Positions 41,268-50,702 of a DNA stretch of 64,000 nucleotides are shown in pieces. The position numbers were made by a program, and so were the translations under genes. Under the pieces are notes generated by a model. It worked only from the letters and a program-made list of their open reading frames with translations. It did no database searches and was not told the origin of the DNA. Each line of letters opens with the position of its first letter. The stretch's first letter is position 1. The DNA lies in the NCBI RefSeq assembly GCF_042660675.1, contig NZ_JBHSUL010000027.1, forward strand, positions 62,001 through 126,000, read 5' to 3'. This DNA comes from Marinilactibacillus sp042660675. GTDB taxonomy: Bacteria > Bacillota > Bacilli > Lactobacillales > Carnobacteriaceae_A.

Positions 41268-42657
41268 GTACTTCCCTCTCTATCGAACTCCAGCTATGAA
41301 GTTTGCTTACATAGGTCAACGTCGCATAAATTCTAATGAAAAATAGTACAGGTCTAAAAACAAGTGATTCAGCAAAAGCCATTAACACAGTCCAAGCTAC
41401 ATCTTCTGCGTACATTTTATCGACTCTTTGCAAAGACTTGCTCATATATAAAACGATGGTCTGTAAAATACAGAATCCCAGATATAAAAATGCAATCATA
41501 ATCGCAAAAGGTACATTCAACTTATCTAAATACAAGGCTACTCCAATCACGATAATTCCTAGTAATTCCGCGAAAGGTGCAATCAATTCATATAAAAAAT
41601 AATAGGTGTAAGAGATCATACTGATTGCTTTGAATTTTGGATTCATAAACAAGACACGATGATTCCACATACATTGAATCAGCCCACGATGCCATCTTGC
41701 ACGCTGTTTGCCCAAGTCTTCCACAGTGAATGGTGCTTGCGTCCAACAAATTGCATCAGATGTGTATTTGATAGCATAAGGAATATTGTTTTCACGGTGA
41801 TGAACGTGGAGTCTCAAAACCAGATCCATATCTTCTCCTACACTGTTTGGATCATATCCACCAACTGTAATCACCGCTTCTTTTTTGAACAAACCGAATC
41901 CACCAGAGATATTCAAGTTCCCATTGAATTTATCATGAAAAATACGGGAAGTGATAAATGAACGGATATATTCAAGTGTTTGAATACTGACGATGGGATT
42001 CTTGCTCATTTTAGTTTCGACTGGCATACCTTTTTCGAAGGTCACACCATTGGCGATACAAATTTGTCCACCGATCGCGATGACTTTATCGTCTTCTAAG
42101 AATAGTCTCGCCGCATATTTCAAAGCATCTGCTTGTAAAATCTCATCAGCGTCCATACTTACAAAGTATGGAAATCTTGAAACATTGATCCCAGCATTCA
42201 CAGCATCTGCTTTGTTTCCACCATTTTTCTTTCTAACCAAGACGATAGGAATATGATTATGCTCACCGCTGTAAACCTCAAGTATTTCTTTTGAAGGCAC
42301 TTGAAGCCTTACCGGCTTAAAGTCTCTTTTCAAATTATACTTATCGATCATAGATTGAGCTGTTTTGTCTGTTGAACCGTCATCGACCACAACGATCTCA
42401 TATAGTTTATAATCCATTTCCAATAAATGATTCACGGTTGTCACAATCGTTGTCGCTTCATTATAAGCTGGTACAAGGATCGAAATCGGAAAGTAAAATT
42501 GATGATTCAATTCATTTTCAAGTCGCTGTTTTATTCTGTAATTGCGCAGACTACTCATAGAAATGATTCCACTAATTGTTAGATAACAACCATAAATAAT
42601 GGTATACGTCGCAAAGAAAATTCCTGTTATAAGTAGAAATATATCCACATTATCCAT
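41254..42657 (-). CDS. Processive family 2 glycosyltransferase (polysaccharide synthase)
   Basis: A 467-residue membrane enzyme: one or two N-terminal helices (about 5-35), GT-A domain and three or four C-terminal helices (about 335-450). The processive D,D,D,QxxRW set is present: VVDDGSTDKT (about 94-103), MDADEIL (about 168-174), GEDMDL (about 278-283) and QRARWHRG (about 318-325). This matches PgaC/IcaA, hyaluronan and similar synthases. No PilZ domain. AAAGGC precedes the ATG. It overlaps the HEAT gene by 8 bases and the glycosidase-like gene by 14. Confidence 0.92.
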   Translation of the reverse strand: MDNVDIFLLITGIFFATYTIIYGCYLTISGIISMSSLRNYRIKQRLENELNHQFYFPISILVPAYNEATTIVTTVNHLLEMDYKLYEIVVVDDGSTDKTAQSMIDKYNLKRDFKPVRLQVPSKEILEVYSGEHNHIPIVLVRKKNGGNKADAVNAGINVSRFPYFVSMDADEILQADALKYAARLFLEDDKVIAIGGQICIANGVTFEKGMPVETKMSKNPIVSIQTLEYIRSFITSRIFHDKFNGNLNISGGFGLFKKEAVITVGGYDPNSVGEDMDLVLRLHVHHRENNIPYAIKYTSDAICWTQAPFTVEDLGKQRARWHRGLIQCMWNHRVLFMNPKFKAISMISYTYYFLYELIAPFAELLGIIVIGVALYLDKLNVPFAIMIAFLYLGFCILQTIVLYMSKSLQRVDKMYAEDVAWTVLMAFAESLVFRPVLFFIRIYATLTYVSKLHSWSSIEREVLEEN

Positions 42658-43753
42658 TTTGAACCAGCCTTTCTCTTGTACTCGCCATTTGATACACTAA
42701 TTGTTCTTTCGCGTAAGCATCTTGACCGTCTAATATGTCCATCACACATTCTTCTGACACACCAAGTTCTGCTATTGAACGAGCTGCATTTAGTCTTACA
42801 TACCAATACTGCGAAGACAAAGCCACTTTTAAGGCCTGAAGTGTATCTTCACCAGGGTATTGACTCAAAACAGCCGCTGCCGTTGAGACGCATTCCCAAT
42901 TCTCATCAAAGCTCTGTGTTAGATAAGATAAAATGGTTTTTTTGTAGGCTTGAACGGGATATTTCTCATAGTAACGTAGCAATGCACATAACACTTCTTT
43001 ATCTTTTGTTCCTTGCTTGAGTAAGGCGATCAACTTGTCTGATAGTGGTGCGTCTGACAATCGGAAGAAGTCGACCATCGCAACCTGGTAGTTTGCATTG
43101 AACGCACTGAAGTTGTCGTAAAGTGATTCTGCTAGTCCTTCTTGGTTTCCTTTAAATTCAAGCAGACCATCTGTTACCAGTTTACGGTGATGCGTGTGAG
43201 CTGTTTTTGACAATCTTTTGAAAACTTCTACTACGGCATCTTCATTTCCAAAGGCATAGAGTGCTTTAAGTGCATTCTCACGACTGTTGATGGAAGGCTC
43301 TAATGCAAAAGACACCATCAGCTCTGTCAATTCATCGTATTCTTTTGGATCATTGATGCGAAGCTGTTCGCAGATATAAGCAAAGTAGGCTTTTTCAATC
43401 AACTTTTTCTTGCCATAAGCTTTTCCTAACTGAATCCAGTCTTTTTTGTTATTGCGAATCAATTGTCTGAATTGTTCTCTTTCTTCTAATAAAGGAGAAT
43501 GATGATATGCTGCGCCTCCTGCGAAAAATGCAATCAGTTCTTCAATTGAGTATAAGCGCTTAAAAGTAGTTTCTTCTATTACTTCACTGCCACTTTGCTT
43601 ATTTGTGAAACGGTCATCAAAATACGTTTTCCAGTTGTTTGTTAACTTTAATTGTTTTTTGCTTCTTCTTGACTCTCTTACTTTGTACAAGATAAGACTC
43701 CCCATAATCACGAGTGTCACTGCAATCAGTGCAAATAGAAAATACCAGATCAT
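42650..43753 (-). CDS. HEAT-repeat protein with N-terminal membrane anchor
   Basis: A 367-residue protein: membrane helix at residues 3-23, then a cytoplasmic helical solenoid with HEAT-like repeats (ENALKALYAFGNEDAVVEVF about 158-177, and YVRLNAARSIAELGVSEECV about 318-337). HEAT proteins of this type occur beside GT2 synthases and probably scaffold them. First gene of the three-gene operon; GGAAG precedes the ATG. Confidence 0.8.
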   Translation of the reverse strand: MIWYFLFALIAVTLVIMGSLILYKVRESRRSKKQLKLTNNWKTYFDDRFTNKQSGSEVIEETTFKRLYSIEELIAFFAGGAAYHHSPLLEEREQFRQLIRNNKKDWIQLGKAYGKKKLIEKAYFAYICEQLRINDPKEYDELTELMVSFALEPSINSRENALKALYAFGNEDAVVEVFKRLSKTAHTHHRKLVTDGLLEFKGNQEGLAESLYDNFSAFNANYQVAMVDFFRLSDAPLSDKLIALLKQGTKDKEVLCALLRYYEKYPVQAYKKTILSYLTQSFDENWECVSTAAAVLSQYPGEDTLQALKVALSSQYWYVRLNAARSIAELGVSEECVMDILDGQDAYAKEQLVYQMASTRERLVQNG

Positions 43754-44112
43754 ATAATCACTTCCTTTTTAAATTTAGTCGAGGTTGAGTAGATGAAATA
43801 TTTTGTAGCTTTACTGTTTTTCACTTAAACTTTTTCTATAACTAGTTGTACGATTTTTTTATTCAGCTAAGAATATCATATTTGTTTTTAGGAATCTATT
43901 CTATTTCATCCGAATTCGAAGTATGATCTTTCAAATTCTCCATTTGTACATTATTTAGACATATATAACCTAAGATACAATCAAACAAGTTATATTATAC
44001 TAAACGCTTCCATTTTAAAGTTCTTTTCGACCATAAAAAAGACGTAAGATCTGATAGTGAACAGATCTTACGTCTTAGACTAACGGTGAAAATTCTTGTT
44101 TCGATTCTGTTT
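43754..44112. other. Gap of about 360 bases
   Basis: Upstream region of the exopolysaccharide-type operon. It must hold its promoter, but no clear -35/-10 pair is seen. The terminator of the neighbouring ABC operon lies at 44039-44076. No gene. Confidence 0.4.
44039..44076 (-). terminator. Terminator of the second MarR/ABC operon
   Basis: A perfect 15-bp stem (AAGACGTAAGATCTG with CAGATCTTACGTCTT), 8-base loop, T run on the minus strand. Confidence 0.93.
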
Positions 44113-45915
44113 TTAAACAGCACTTTCAAATTGCGAATAATACAAATCAGAATAAAGGCCTTCTTTTTCAAGTAAGTCGTCATGATTGCCTTGTTCGACA
44201 ATCCGTCCATCTTTAACGACTAAAATTGTATCGGCATTACGAATCGTTGACAGTCGGTGGGCAATCACAAAAGAGGTTTTCCCATTCATCAGCTTTTGCA
44301 TGGCTTCTTGGATTTTCATTTCTGTTTGTGTATCCACATTTGAAGTCGCTTCGTCCAGAATTAATAGATTCGCATCCAAGATCATGGCACGGGCAATGGT
44401 CAACAATTGTTTCTGACCTTGAGAGATATTCAAGCCTTCTTGGTCGATCACTGTCTGGTAGCCGTTCGGCAGATTCATAATATAGTCATGAATTTGTGCC
44501 GTTTTTGCGGCTTCTTCTACTTCTTCAGCCGTCACATTTTCTTTCCCGTAAGCGAGATTATCAAAGATCGTCCCACTGAACAGCCAAGTATCTTGTAAGA
44601 CCATGGCATATGATGTTCGCAGACTCTCTCTTGTTGCTTTCGTTGTATCCACAGTGTCCAGTTCAATCGTTCCGGCACTCGGATCATAAAAGCGCATCAG
44701 CAAATTCACTAAAGTTGTTTTTCCAGCGCCTGTTGGTCCAACGACCGCAATCACATTGCCAATTGGTGCTTCAAAGTTCAAGTCATGAATCGTCATTTTC
44801 TCTGGTGTATAGCCAAAATCAACGTGATTCATCTGTACGTGTCCTTCCGCATCATCATAAACATGCGCATCCAACATATCTTTTACTTCAGAAGGTTCAT
44901 CCATCAGTAAAAAGACGCGTTCCGCAGCGGCAAAAGCTGATTGCAGTTCACTGATGATATTCGCCAATTCATTGATCGGTCCTGAAAATCGTCTAGAATA
45001 TAAAACGAATGAAGAAACGCCACCTAGGGTTAAATAATTGAATAAATAAAGCAGTGCCCCCACTACACTGACCAAAGACAAGGAAAGATTATTGATAAAG
45101 TTAATCGAAGGTCCAACCATACTGCCGTAGTAATCAGCATCATAATAAGCAGAGACCGCTTCTTCATTTTTCTCGTCAAAGCGCATGATCATATTTTCTT
45201 CCTGATTATAGGCTTTGATCGTTTGTTGACCAGAAATCATTTCTTCAACGTAGCCGTTCAGCTCTCCCAATTTAACAGAGCGTTTTTTGAATAACGGTCG
45301 AAAACGCGCCACCATAAACTTTGTCAGGAAAATGGAAATCGGTAAAGTGACTCCAAAGACCAAGGTTAGTATAGGTGAAATCAGGATCATCATCGTTAAT
45401 GACCCAATAATCGTGATGGCACTCGTCACGATTTGAATAAAATCATTTTGTAAAGACTGGTTGATCGTATCGATATCATAGGTGATGCGACTAATAATGT
45501 CTCCAGTTTGATGCTGGTCAAAAAAGCCGACTGGTAACTCCGACATCTTATTGAATACATCTCGCCTGATTCGTCTGACCGTCCGTTGCGTTAAGCGAAT
45601 CATCAAGCGTTGCATCATATACTCAAGCATCGAAGAGAGTACGAAAAAGATGGCCATTAAGCCTACAATATAAAACACTCTCTGAAATAGGACATTTCCC
45701 ATTCCTGGTTGGATGGCATCAATCGCAAGCCCCGACAAATAAGGTCCAATCAGTGACAAGCCATTACTCGTGACCATTAAAATCGTTGCGGTTATAAGCA
45801 TCCACTTGTAGTTGAATAAATAAGACCACAATCGTTTCAAGACATGGGCGCGGCTCGTTTTCAGCTTTTCCTTCTTTTTAGGAATCGGTCTTGGTTTCTT
45901 TCCGCCTTTACGCAA
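44113..45915 (-). CDS. ABC exporter half-transporter with canonical ATP site, second system
   Basis: A 600-residue half-transporter with a basic 25-residue N-terminus (KGGKKPRPIPKKKEKLK), six membrane helices (about 35-330) and ATPase domain. Walker A GPTGAGKTT, Walker B LLILDEATSNVD and IAHRLST are intact; the signature reads ISQGQ. It pairs with the degenerate-site subunit encoded upstream. A TTG start at 45915 follows GGGAGG and overlaps the upstream gene by 8 bases. Same design as the operon at 25.3-29.3 kb. Confidence 0.92.
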   Translation of the reverse strand: MRKGGKKPRPIPKKKEKLKTSRAHVLKRLWSYLFNYKWMLITATILMVTSNGLSLIGPYLSGLAIDAIQPGMGNVLFQRVFYIVGLMAIFFVLSSMLEYMMQRLMIRLTQRTVRRIRRDVFNKMSELPVGFFDQHQTGDIISRITYDIDTINQSLQNDFIQIVTSAITIIGSLTMMILISPILTLVFGVTLPISIFLTKFMVARFRPLFKKRSVKLGELNGYVEEMISGQQTIKAYNQEENMIMRFDEKNEEAVSAYYDADYYGSMVGPSINFINNLSLSLVSVVGALLYLFNYLTLGGVSSFVLYSRRFSGPINELANIISELQSAFAAAERVFLLMDEPSEVKDMLDAHVYDDAEGHVQMNHVDFGYTPEKMTIHDLNFEAPIGNVIAVVGPTGAGKTTLVNLLMRFYDPSAGTIELDTVDTTKATRESLRTSYAMVLQDTWLFSGTIFDNLAYGKENVTAEEVEEAAKTAQIHDYIMNLPNGYQTVIDQEGLNISQGQKQLLTIARAMILDANLLILDEATSNVDTQTEMKIQEAMQKLMNGKTSFVIAHRLSTIRNADTILVVKDGRIVEQGNHDDLLEKEGLYSDLYYSQFESAV

Positions 45916-47620
45916 TTTCTTCGCCTCCCGACTGGTTAAAGTAGATGTCTCTATACGGTTCGCAGGTCTCCATCAGTTCTTTATGCGTCCCTTTGCCAAT
46001 GATTTGCCCTTTATCGATCATCAGAATCTGATCGGCTTGCTGAATGGAACTGATGCGCTGAGCGACCATAATGGTTGTCGTCTCTTGATAATGTTTATTC
46101 AAGGCTTTTCTTAACTTGGCATCCGTTTTGTAATCCAAGGCACTAGAAGAATCATCCAATACCAAGATCTCAGGATCTCCCGCCAAAGCACGCGACAACA
46201 AGACCCGCTGTTTTTGTCCCCCACTTAAATTCGTCCCTTTAGCCGTCAAACGATGATCCACGCCTTCGTCTAAGGACTCAATAAACTCTTCCGCTTGCGC
46301 CGCTTCCGTTGATTGTAAAATGTCTTCTTCTGGAAGTTGGCGACCAAAGTCAATATTTTCACTTAAGGTATCTGCGTATAAGAAATCTCTTTGGAAGGTA
46401 ACGCCAAATTTTGTATGCAACTCTTCCAAATCCATACTGTTAATGTTTCGGCCATCGATTCGGATGCTGCCGGAATCGACATCATAGAGTCTCAATAATA
46501 ATTTGACGATAGTCGTTTTCCCGCTACCTGTCGCGCCGATGATCCCAAGCGTTTCACCTCTGTTTAAAACAAAATCAATATCCTCTACCGTATTGTTTTT
46601 CTCATAACCAAAAGACACATGGTCAAAACGGACATGAGCCGAATCTTCTATTTCATCCAGCGGCTGGACTTCAAGCTCTGGTTCCGTTTGTAAAATCGTA
46701 TGCACTCGGTCCGCAGACGCCAAGCCTTTAGAGAACAAGACGAAGATTCGGGTAATACTGAGCATCGCATTTAAGATAATCGTGAAATATGTCATAAAAG
46801 CAATAATCACGCCTGGTTGCGTTAAGCCTTCATTAACTCTGTAAGCACTCGTCAATAGAACAAGCGTTAATCCAATATTCAAAAAGAGATTCATTAATGG
46901 TGTTGTGGCAGCCATGGTTTTATTGGCACTGGTCTCTGCATCGACGACGCCTTGATTGACCCCTTCAAATCGTACTTTCTCGTATTCGGTTTTAGACAAG
47001 GCTTTGATCACTCGAGCCCCGGTAATATTTTCCCTAACGGTTCGGACCAACTTATCGACTTCTTGTTGGAGCTGATCAAACAAGGGGACACCCTTTTTCG
47101 AGATATAATAAATCGTCACCGTCGCAAAGGGTAATACGCCCATCATCACCAAGGTCAATACGGGATCCAAAGTGACGGTCATCAAAATTCCACCAATCAA
47201 CAAGACCGGTGCCCGCACACCGATTCGCTGCATCAAGCCAATCGTCCGGTGAAGATTATACGTATCTGACGTCAGTCTTGAAATCAAAGACGGTGTTCCG
47301 TACTGGTCTGCCTGACTGGCAGAAAGATAGGTAATCTTCTCATACAGATCATGGCGAATCCGTTCAACAGCATCTCTGGCAACGCCTGATGCCATCTGAT
47401 TCGCTTTGATACTCAGTACGATTGCTATAATCGAACAAAGCACCATCGCCCCTCCCCAAAGCAGTACCCGATTGATATTACCCGTTGGAATCACGACATC
47501 AATAATAAAAGCTAGAATCAATGGTAGAAACAAATCCATAATCGTGCCTATGAATTTCACCGTCAAACCGCTCGCTAATCTTCCCCGTAAAGGTTTCAAA
47601 TATTCTATAAATAATTTCAT
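45908..47620 (-). CDS. ABC exporter half-transporter with degenerate ATP site, second system
   Basis: A 570-residue half-transporter: six helices (about 15-310), ATPase with Walker A GATGSGKTT, signature LSGGQKQR, but Walker B ILVLDDS (Asp for Glu) and VAQRISS (Gln for His), the hallmarks of the non-catalytic subunit in heterodimeric multidrug exporters. ATG at 47620 is preferred because AAAGG is 7 bases upstream; one two codons earlier overlaps that site. Follows the MarR gene by 25 bases. Confidence 0.91.
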   Translation of the reverse strand: MKLFIEYLKPLRGRLASGLTVKFIGTIMDLFLPLILAFIIDVVIPTGNINRVLLWGGAMVLCSIIAIVLSIKANQMASGVARDAVERIRHDLYEKITYLSASQADQYGTPSLISRLTSDTYNLHRTIGLMQRIGVRAPVLLIGGILMTVTLDPVLTLVMMGVLPFATVTIYYISKKGVPLFDQLQQEVDKLVRTVRENITGARVIKALSKTEYEKVRFEGVNQGVVDAETSANKTMAATTPLMNLFLNIGLTLVLLTSAYRVNEGLTQPGVIIAFMTYFTIILNAMLSITRIFVLFSKGLASADRVHTILQTEPELEVQPLDEIEDSAHVRFDHVSFGYEKNNTVEDIDFVLNRGETLGIIGATGSGKTTIVKLLLRLYDVDSGSIRIDGRNINSMDLEELHTKFGVTFQRDFLYADTLSENIDFGRQLPEEDILQSTEAAQAEEFIESLDEGVDHRLTAKGTNLSGGQKQRVLLSRALAGDPEILVLDDSSSALDYKTDAKLRKALNKHYQETTTIMVAQRISSIQQADQILMIDKGQIIGKGTHKELMETCEPYRDIYFNQSGGEEIA

Positions 47621-47645
47621 GAACATACCTTTCTACTCTATGAGT

Positions 47646-48080
47646 TTAATCTGTATCCATTTTATCGACTTTCGCTTTTGCTTTATTCATGATCTTTGAC
47701 ATATGTTCTAGTAAAAGTTCTTGTTCTTCTATTGAAAAGCCATCCAGAATCATCTCGTTCCATTCCTTTAAAATCTTAGCGACTTTTGGATACACTTCCC
47801 GTGCTTTATCTGTTGGATACACTAGCAACTTTCGACCATCTTTTGGATCAGGAGAACGCGTGACATAACCCGCTTTTTCTAGATTCGTCAGTTGTCTGGT
47901 CACATTACTTTTATTTACATAGATAATCTCTGCAAGTTTTTCTTGCGTTACCCCAGGATTGTTACAAATATTCAAGATATATGTATGGTGCATGCCTTTC
48001 AAACCGTACTGCTTCATCTTTTCATTTCGATACATCTCACCTAAACGAGTGGTTCTATTGATCAAGCGCATCATGGACAA
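47646..48080 (-). CDS. MarR family regulator, first gene of the second ABC operon
   Basis: A 144-residue winged-helix protein: NPGVTQEKLAEIIYVNKSNV (about 38-57) is the DNA-binding helix pair, RQLTNLEKAGYVTRSPDPKDGRK the recognition helix and wing. TTG start has AAGGTG 7 bases upstream. Unlike the first system, the regulator comes before the exporter genes. Palindromes at 48108-48144 directly upstream are probable autoregulatory operators. Confidence 0.9.
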   Translation of the reverse strand: MSMMRLINRTTRLGEMYRNEKMKQYGLKGMHHTYILNICNNPGVTQEKLAEIIYVNKSNVTRQLTNLEKAGYVTRSPDPKDGRKLLVYPTDKAREVYPKVAKILKEWNEMILDGFSIEEQELLLEHMSKIMNKAKAKVDKMDTD

Positions 48081-48107
48081 TACTATTCACCTTCTTTTCA
48101 TTTACTC

Positions 48108-48144
48108 TTTGATAACCTTATCAAATATTTGTTGCGCGTGCAAC
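48108..48144. promoter_or_regulatory. Two palindromes upstream of the second MarR gene
   Basis: TTTGATAA-CC-TTATCAAA (48108-48125) and GTTGC-GCGT-GCAAC (48131-48144) are both perfect inverted repeats within 65 bases of the MarR start codon. TTGC..GCAA is a common MarR-family operator core. Confidence 0.6.
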
Positions 48145-48187
48145 GAATTAGGTCTACAAACTACCAACTAGGTAAATTCAAGAGAAA

Positions 48188-48217
48188 AAACGCTAGTAAT
48201 CAGAATCACTAACGTTT
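48188..48217 (-). terminator. Terminator of the small membrane protein gene
   Basis: AAACG.TAGT pairs with ACTA.CGTTT with a T run on the minus strand. Confidence 0.8.
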
Positions 48218-48322
48218 CGCATTTCAAATCTTTTATTCTTTTGGTGGTAAATCTTCAACGGTAAGATGAACGAAAGTAGGATTTTTTATAAGTCAAATTA
48301 AGATTTCCTTGTTCTGTTCTCT

Positions 48323-48523
48323 CTATTTATGTCTTTTATTTCTTAAATACCAGTAAACGAGACCCCAGAACCCAATCGTTGACACCAAAATAATGATTTG
48401 TTGTATTCCTGATAAGTTACTACTCGAGCTACCCAACCCACTTCTAAGAAAGGCCCCTCCTACTCTTATGAATACGAGTAAAATGACCAGTATAAATAAA
48501 GTTTTTCTACTATTATCTTTCAT
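48323..48523 (-). CDS. Small two-helix membrane protein
   Basis: A 66-residue protein with helices at about residues 8-27 and 42-60 and a basic end (LRNKRHK). No family recognised. GGAG precedes the ATG; it follows the gene at 48548 by 24 bases, so both are probably cotranscribed. About 100 bases of apparently non-coding DNA separate its stop from the terminator; a 17-codon tail-like frame there (KNPTFVHLTVEDLPPKE) could be a remnant of another gene. Confidence 0.6.
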   Translation of the reverse strand: MKDNSRKTLFILVILLVFIRVGGAFLRSGLGSSSSNLSGIQQIIILVSTIGFWGLVYWYLRNKRHK

Positions 48524-48547
48524 TTACCGTATACTCCTAACATATTC

Positions 48548-48997
48548 TTATTTCATCAATCCTTTGAAATGATTTTCCATTAAGTAATGAAAGTTTTTAT
48601 CTGAAAAGTCCAGTCCTGTAAAGGAATAAGAAGCATTCGCATCAATATAAAAATAGTACCGTTTGTTCTCAACTTTAAACCCTAGACAGTATTGTATAAG
48701 TGGACGTGATATAAAAAAGTCAGTAATATCAGCGTAATTGATTTTTAGGCTATGTTTCTCTGGATCATTTTGTAAATACTTCAAACTCAGCATGACTAAA
48801 TGATCTTCCTCGAAAAGTAAACAATAAAAACCAAAATACGCTGTTATGTAGTGTGACCAATTAAAATACCATTGCAGATCTGGTCGAATTCCTCTTTCTG
48901 CTATAAAATAATTATGATTTAAGTAATATCCCATATCTCTGAGCGTTTCTTCCAATACTTCTCTTTCCTGTTCCTTTGTATAGATTTCCTTACTCAA
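48548..48997 (-). CDS. Conserved-looking protein of unknown function
   Basis: A 149-residue soluble protein rich in aromatic residues (WYFNWSHYITAYFGFYCLLF, GFKVENKRYYFYIDANAS). Alternating strands and a C-terminal helix (NFHYLMENHFKG) suggest a PH-like or small alpha/beta fold, but no family is recognised. TTG start with AAAGGAG 10 bases upstream. First gene of a two-gene operon. Confidence 0.65.
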   Translation of the reverse strand: MSKEIYTKEQEREVLEETLRDMGYYLNHNYFIAERGIRPDLQWYFNWSHYITAYFGFYCLLFEEDHLVMLSLKYLQNDPEKHSLKINYADITDFFISRPLIQYCLGFKVENKRYYFYIDANASYSFTGLDFSDKNFHYLMENHFKGLMK

Positions 48998-49256
48998 GAT
49001 TTATGCGCTCCTTTTTAATCTTCACATATAGTTGAGTCTAACATATATCAATTAATGATTAAAATGAACGCTTTTAGCTTACTTTTTACCTTTGATATGT
49101 ATACGAAAAGTCTTTTTATAGAATATATTATCTATTCGAAAATTATTTTAAAGGCTACTGTTTCTGACGAACACTGAAGAGTATACTTTACCTATAAAAT
49201 AAGTAACGACTTTTACAAAGAAGGTATTTAAAAATAAAGAATAGGCGGTAATTCAT

Positions 49257-49439
49257 ATGACAAAGAAAATTATCTATAGAATCATTTCTTTCGTATTTGC
49301 TATTAGTATGCTTTTTGTTACTCGTAATTTTAGCGAAGGCTCAGTTCCAGATATTTATTATTATGGTATTTCATATAACATGTTCTGCATGACGATGAGT
49401 GTTCTTTTCATGTTGTTGAGTCTATCACCTAAGGAATGA
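49257..49439 (+). CDS. Small two-helix membrane protein
   Basis: A 60-residue protein with helices at about 7-23 and 39-56, no motif. The ribosome site is weak (AGGCGG, 9 bases before the ATG). The 50-bp perfect palindrome after it acts as terminator, which supports transcription. Confidence 0.5.
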   Translation: MTKKIIYRIISFVFAISMLFVTRNFSEGSVPDIYYYGISYNMFCMTMSVLFMLLSLSPKE

Positions 49440-49472
49440 AGTTTCCGTTACCTGTATTAGCTGTCGAATTTT

Positions 49473-49522
49473 AATAAAGAGACCGTTAAATTAATCATGA
49501 TTAATTTAACGGTCTCTTTATT
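49473..49522. terminator. 50-bp perfect palindrome, probable bidirectional terminator
   Basis: Left arm 49473-49497 (AATAAAGAGACCGTTAAATT...) and right arm 49498-49522 are exact complements with no unpaired centre (CATG in the middle). U-rich end on both strands. Confidence 0.8.
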
Positions 49523-49652
49523 GTGATGTAAACTTAGTATGTCATGATTTAATAAATTTGAATCTACTTCATTTTCGCTTAATATTTATCTAACCTATTT
49601 TTCAAGCCCATTCGTGTACACGGAGCCGTCTTTTGCTTTTGCCACTCTATTG

Positions 49653-50702
49653 TTAATTTTTGGCAATGTCTTCTAAGTAGTCAATCAATTGAGCTTCTAA
49701 CTTACTATCTGTTGGAACAATTATTTTTTCTAACAATGACCTAGCATCTACTATCAAAGTCTCAAATTTCTTTATATCCTGTTCTTTGATAAGCGCATAC
49801 GCGGCTAATACTCTTATGGTATCTGTTTGTTTTAAGGACAAATAAACTTTTAACCACTTATTCTCCATAAAGTTTTCAATCTCTTTATCCTCAGGTGAGC
49901 ACATTAATGAAAGAAACAAATATTCTGCTAACACAACTTTTTTATGCGCATGTTGCACTTTATCAATATTTTTCACTAATGGCATTAGGCAATTCTTTGC
50001 TTGTTGAAATGCGTACTTTTCTTCGTAACGATTGACATCCAGTAAAATCATCGCGACATTGTAAGGGTCAGTTAACGGTTCTTCATTATTGTAGTATATA
50101 TATTTCTCTAATTCTGTAAAAGTCGCTCCTTCCATCATATCCGTGCTTATTTGTAAAATATAATTTAGTTGAATTCTTCGATTAGTACTTTTCAATCCAT
50201 TCCATATATTTTTTCCATCATTTGACCCAAAAGGAACAAGGTTAGCTACAACAATTAAAACTCCAGTTGCGCAAAAGATGAGTATACCGCTCCTGACAAA
50301 TTCAGGTAGCGAGCTCATTAAAAACACACTCACTAATCCAGAGGATACGGCGTTAGCTATTATTCCTCCAAGATGATAAAGTACGAAAGGAGCAGATTCA
50401 AGGTCTTCAGGGGGTCTCATGGAGCATTGTCCAATCAACCCTGGAAAAGGTTGATAGCGAATTTCATACTTACCTTTTTTTTTGTATAAAACAATATTCA
50501 ATATACGAATCCAATTCAATCGATACCCCGAAATTAATCCAGCAATCAAATGTCCTAATTCATGAATCGAAATATGTAAAAAATAAATAAAGACAGTAAT
50601 ACCTAGGAAAAGACTCACTTCCTTGCCAAGCAGGATCAAGATGAGAATGACTAATACAACGTGTGCAATTTTCTTAATAAACTTTGAGAACTTATTTTCC
50701 AT
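49653..50702 (-). CDS. M50 (site-2 protease-like) membrane metallopeptidase
   Basis: A 349-residue protein: helices at about 10-28 and 30-48, zinc motif HELGH (about residues 47-51, FLHISIHELGHLIAG), then helices around 110-155 with the third ligand motif NLVPFGSNDGKNIW (about 154-167). The last 170 residues are a cytoplasmic helical domain. Relatives process membrane peptides or anti-sigma factors. There is no ribosome site; a TATAAT (50709-50714, minus strand) would start the mRNA at or next to the ATG, so it may be leaderless. No substrate gene lies next to it. Confidence 0.82.
   Translation of the reverse strand: MENKFSKFIKKIAHVVLVILILILLGKEVSLFLGITVFIYFLHISIHELGHLIAGLISGYRLNWIRILNIVLYKKKGKYEIRYQPFPGLIGQCSMRPPEDLESAPFVLYHLGGIIANAVSSGLVSVFLMSSLPEFVRSGILIFCATGVLIVVANLVPFGSNDGKNIWNGLKSTNRRIQLNYILQISTDMMEGATFTELEKYIYYNNEEPLTDPYNVAMILLDVNRYEEKYAFQQAKNCLMPLVKNIDKVQHAHKKVVLAEYLFLSLMCSPEDKEIENFMENKWLKVYLSLKQTDTIRVLAAYALIKEQDIKKFETLIVDARSLLEKIIVPTDSKLEAQLIDYLEDIAKN

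Noticed and set aside
44226..44954. Several plus-strand frames opposite the second ABC operon
   Set aside because: Antisense shadows in the more G+C-rich stretch; no family similarity.
48236..48300. Protein-like tail KNPTFVHLTVEDLPPKE on the minus strand
   Set aside because: Only 18 codons after a stop and no start; could be a gene remnant but cannot be supported.
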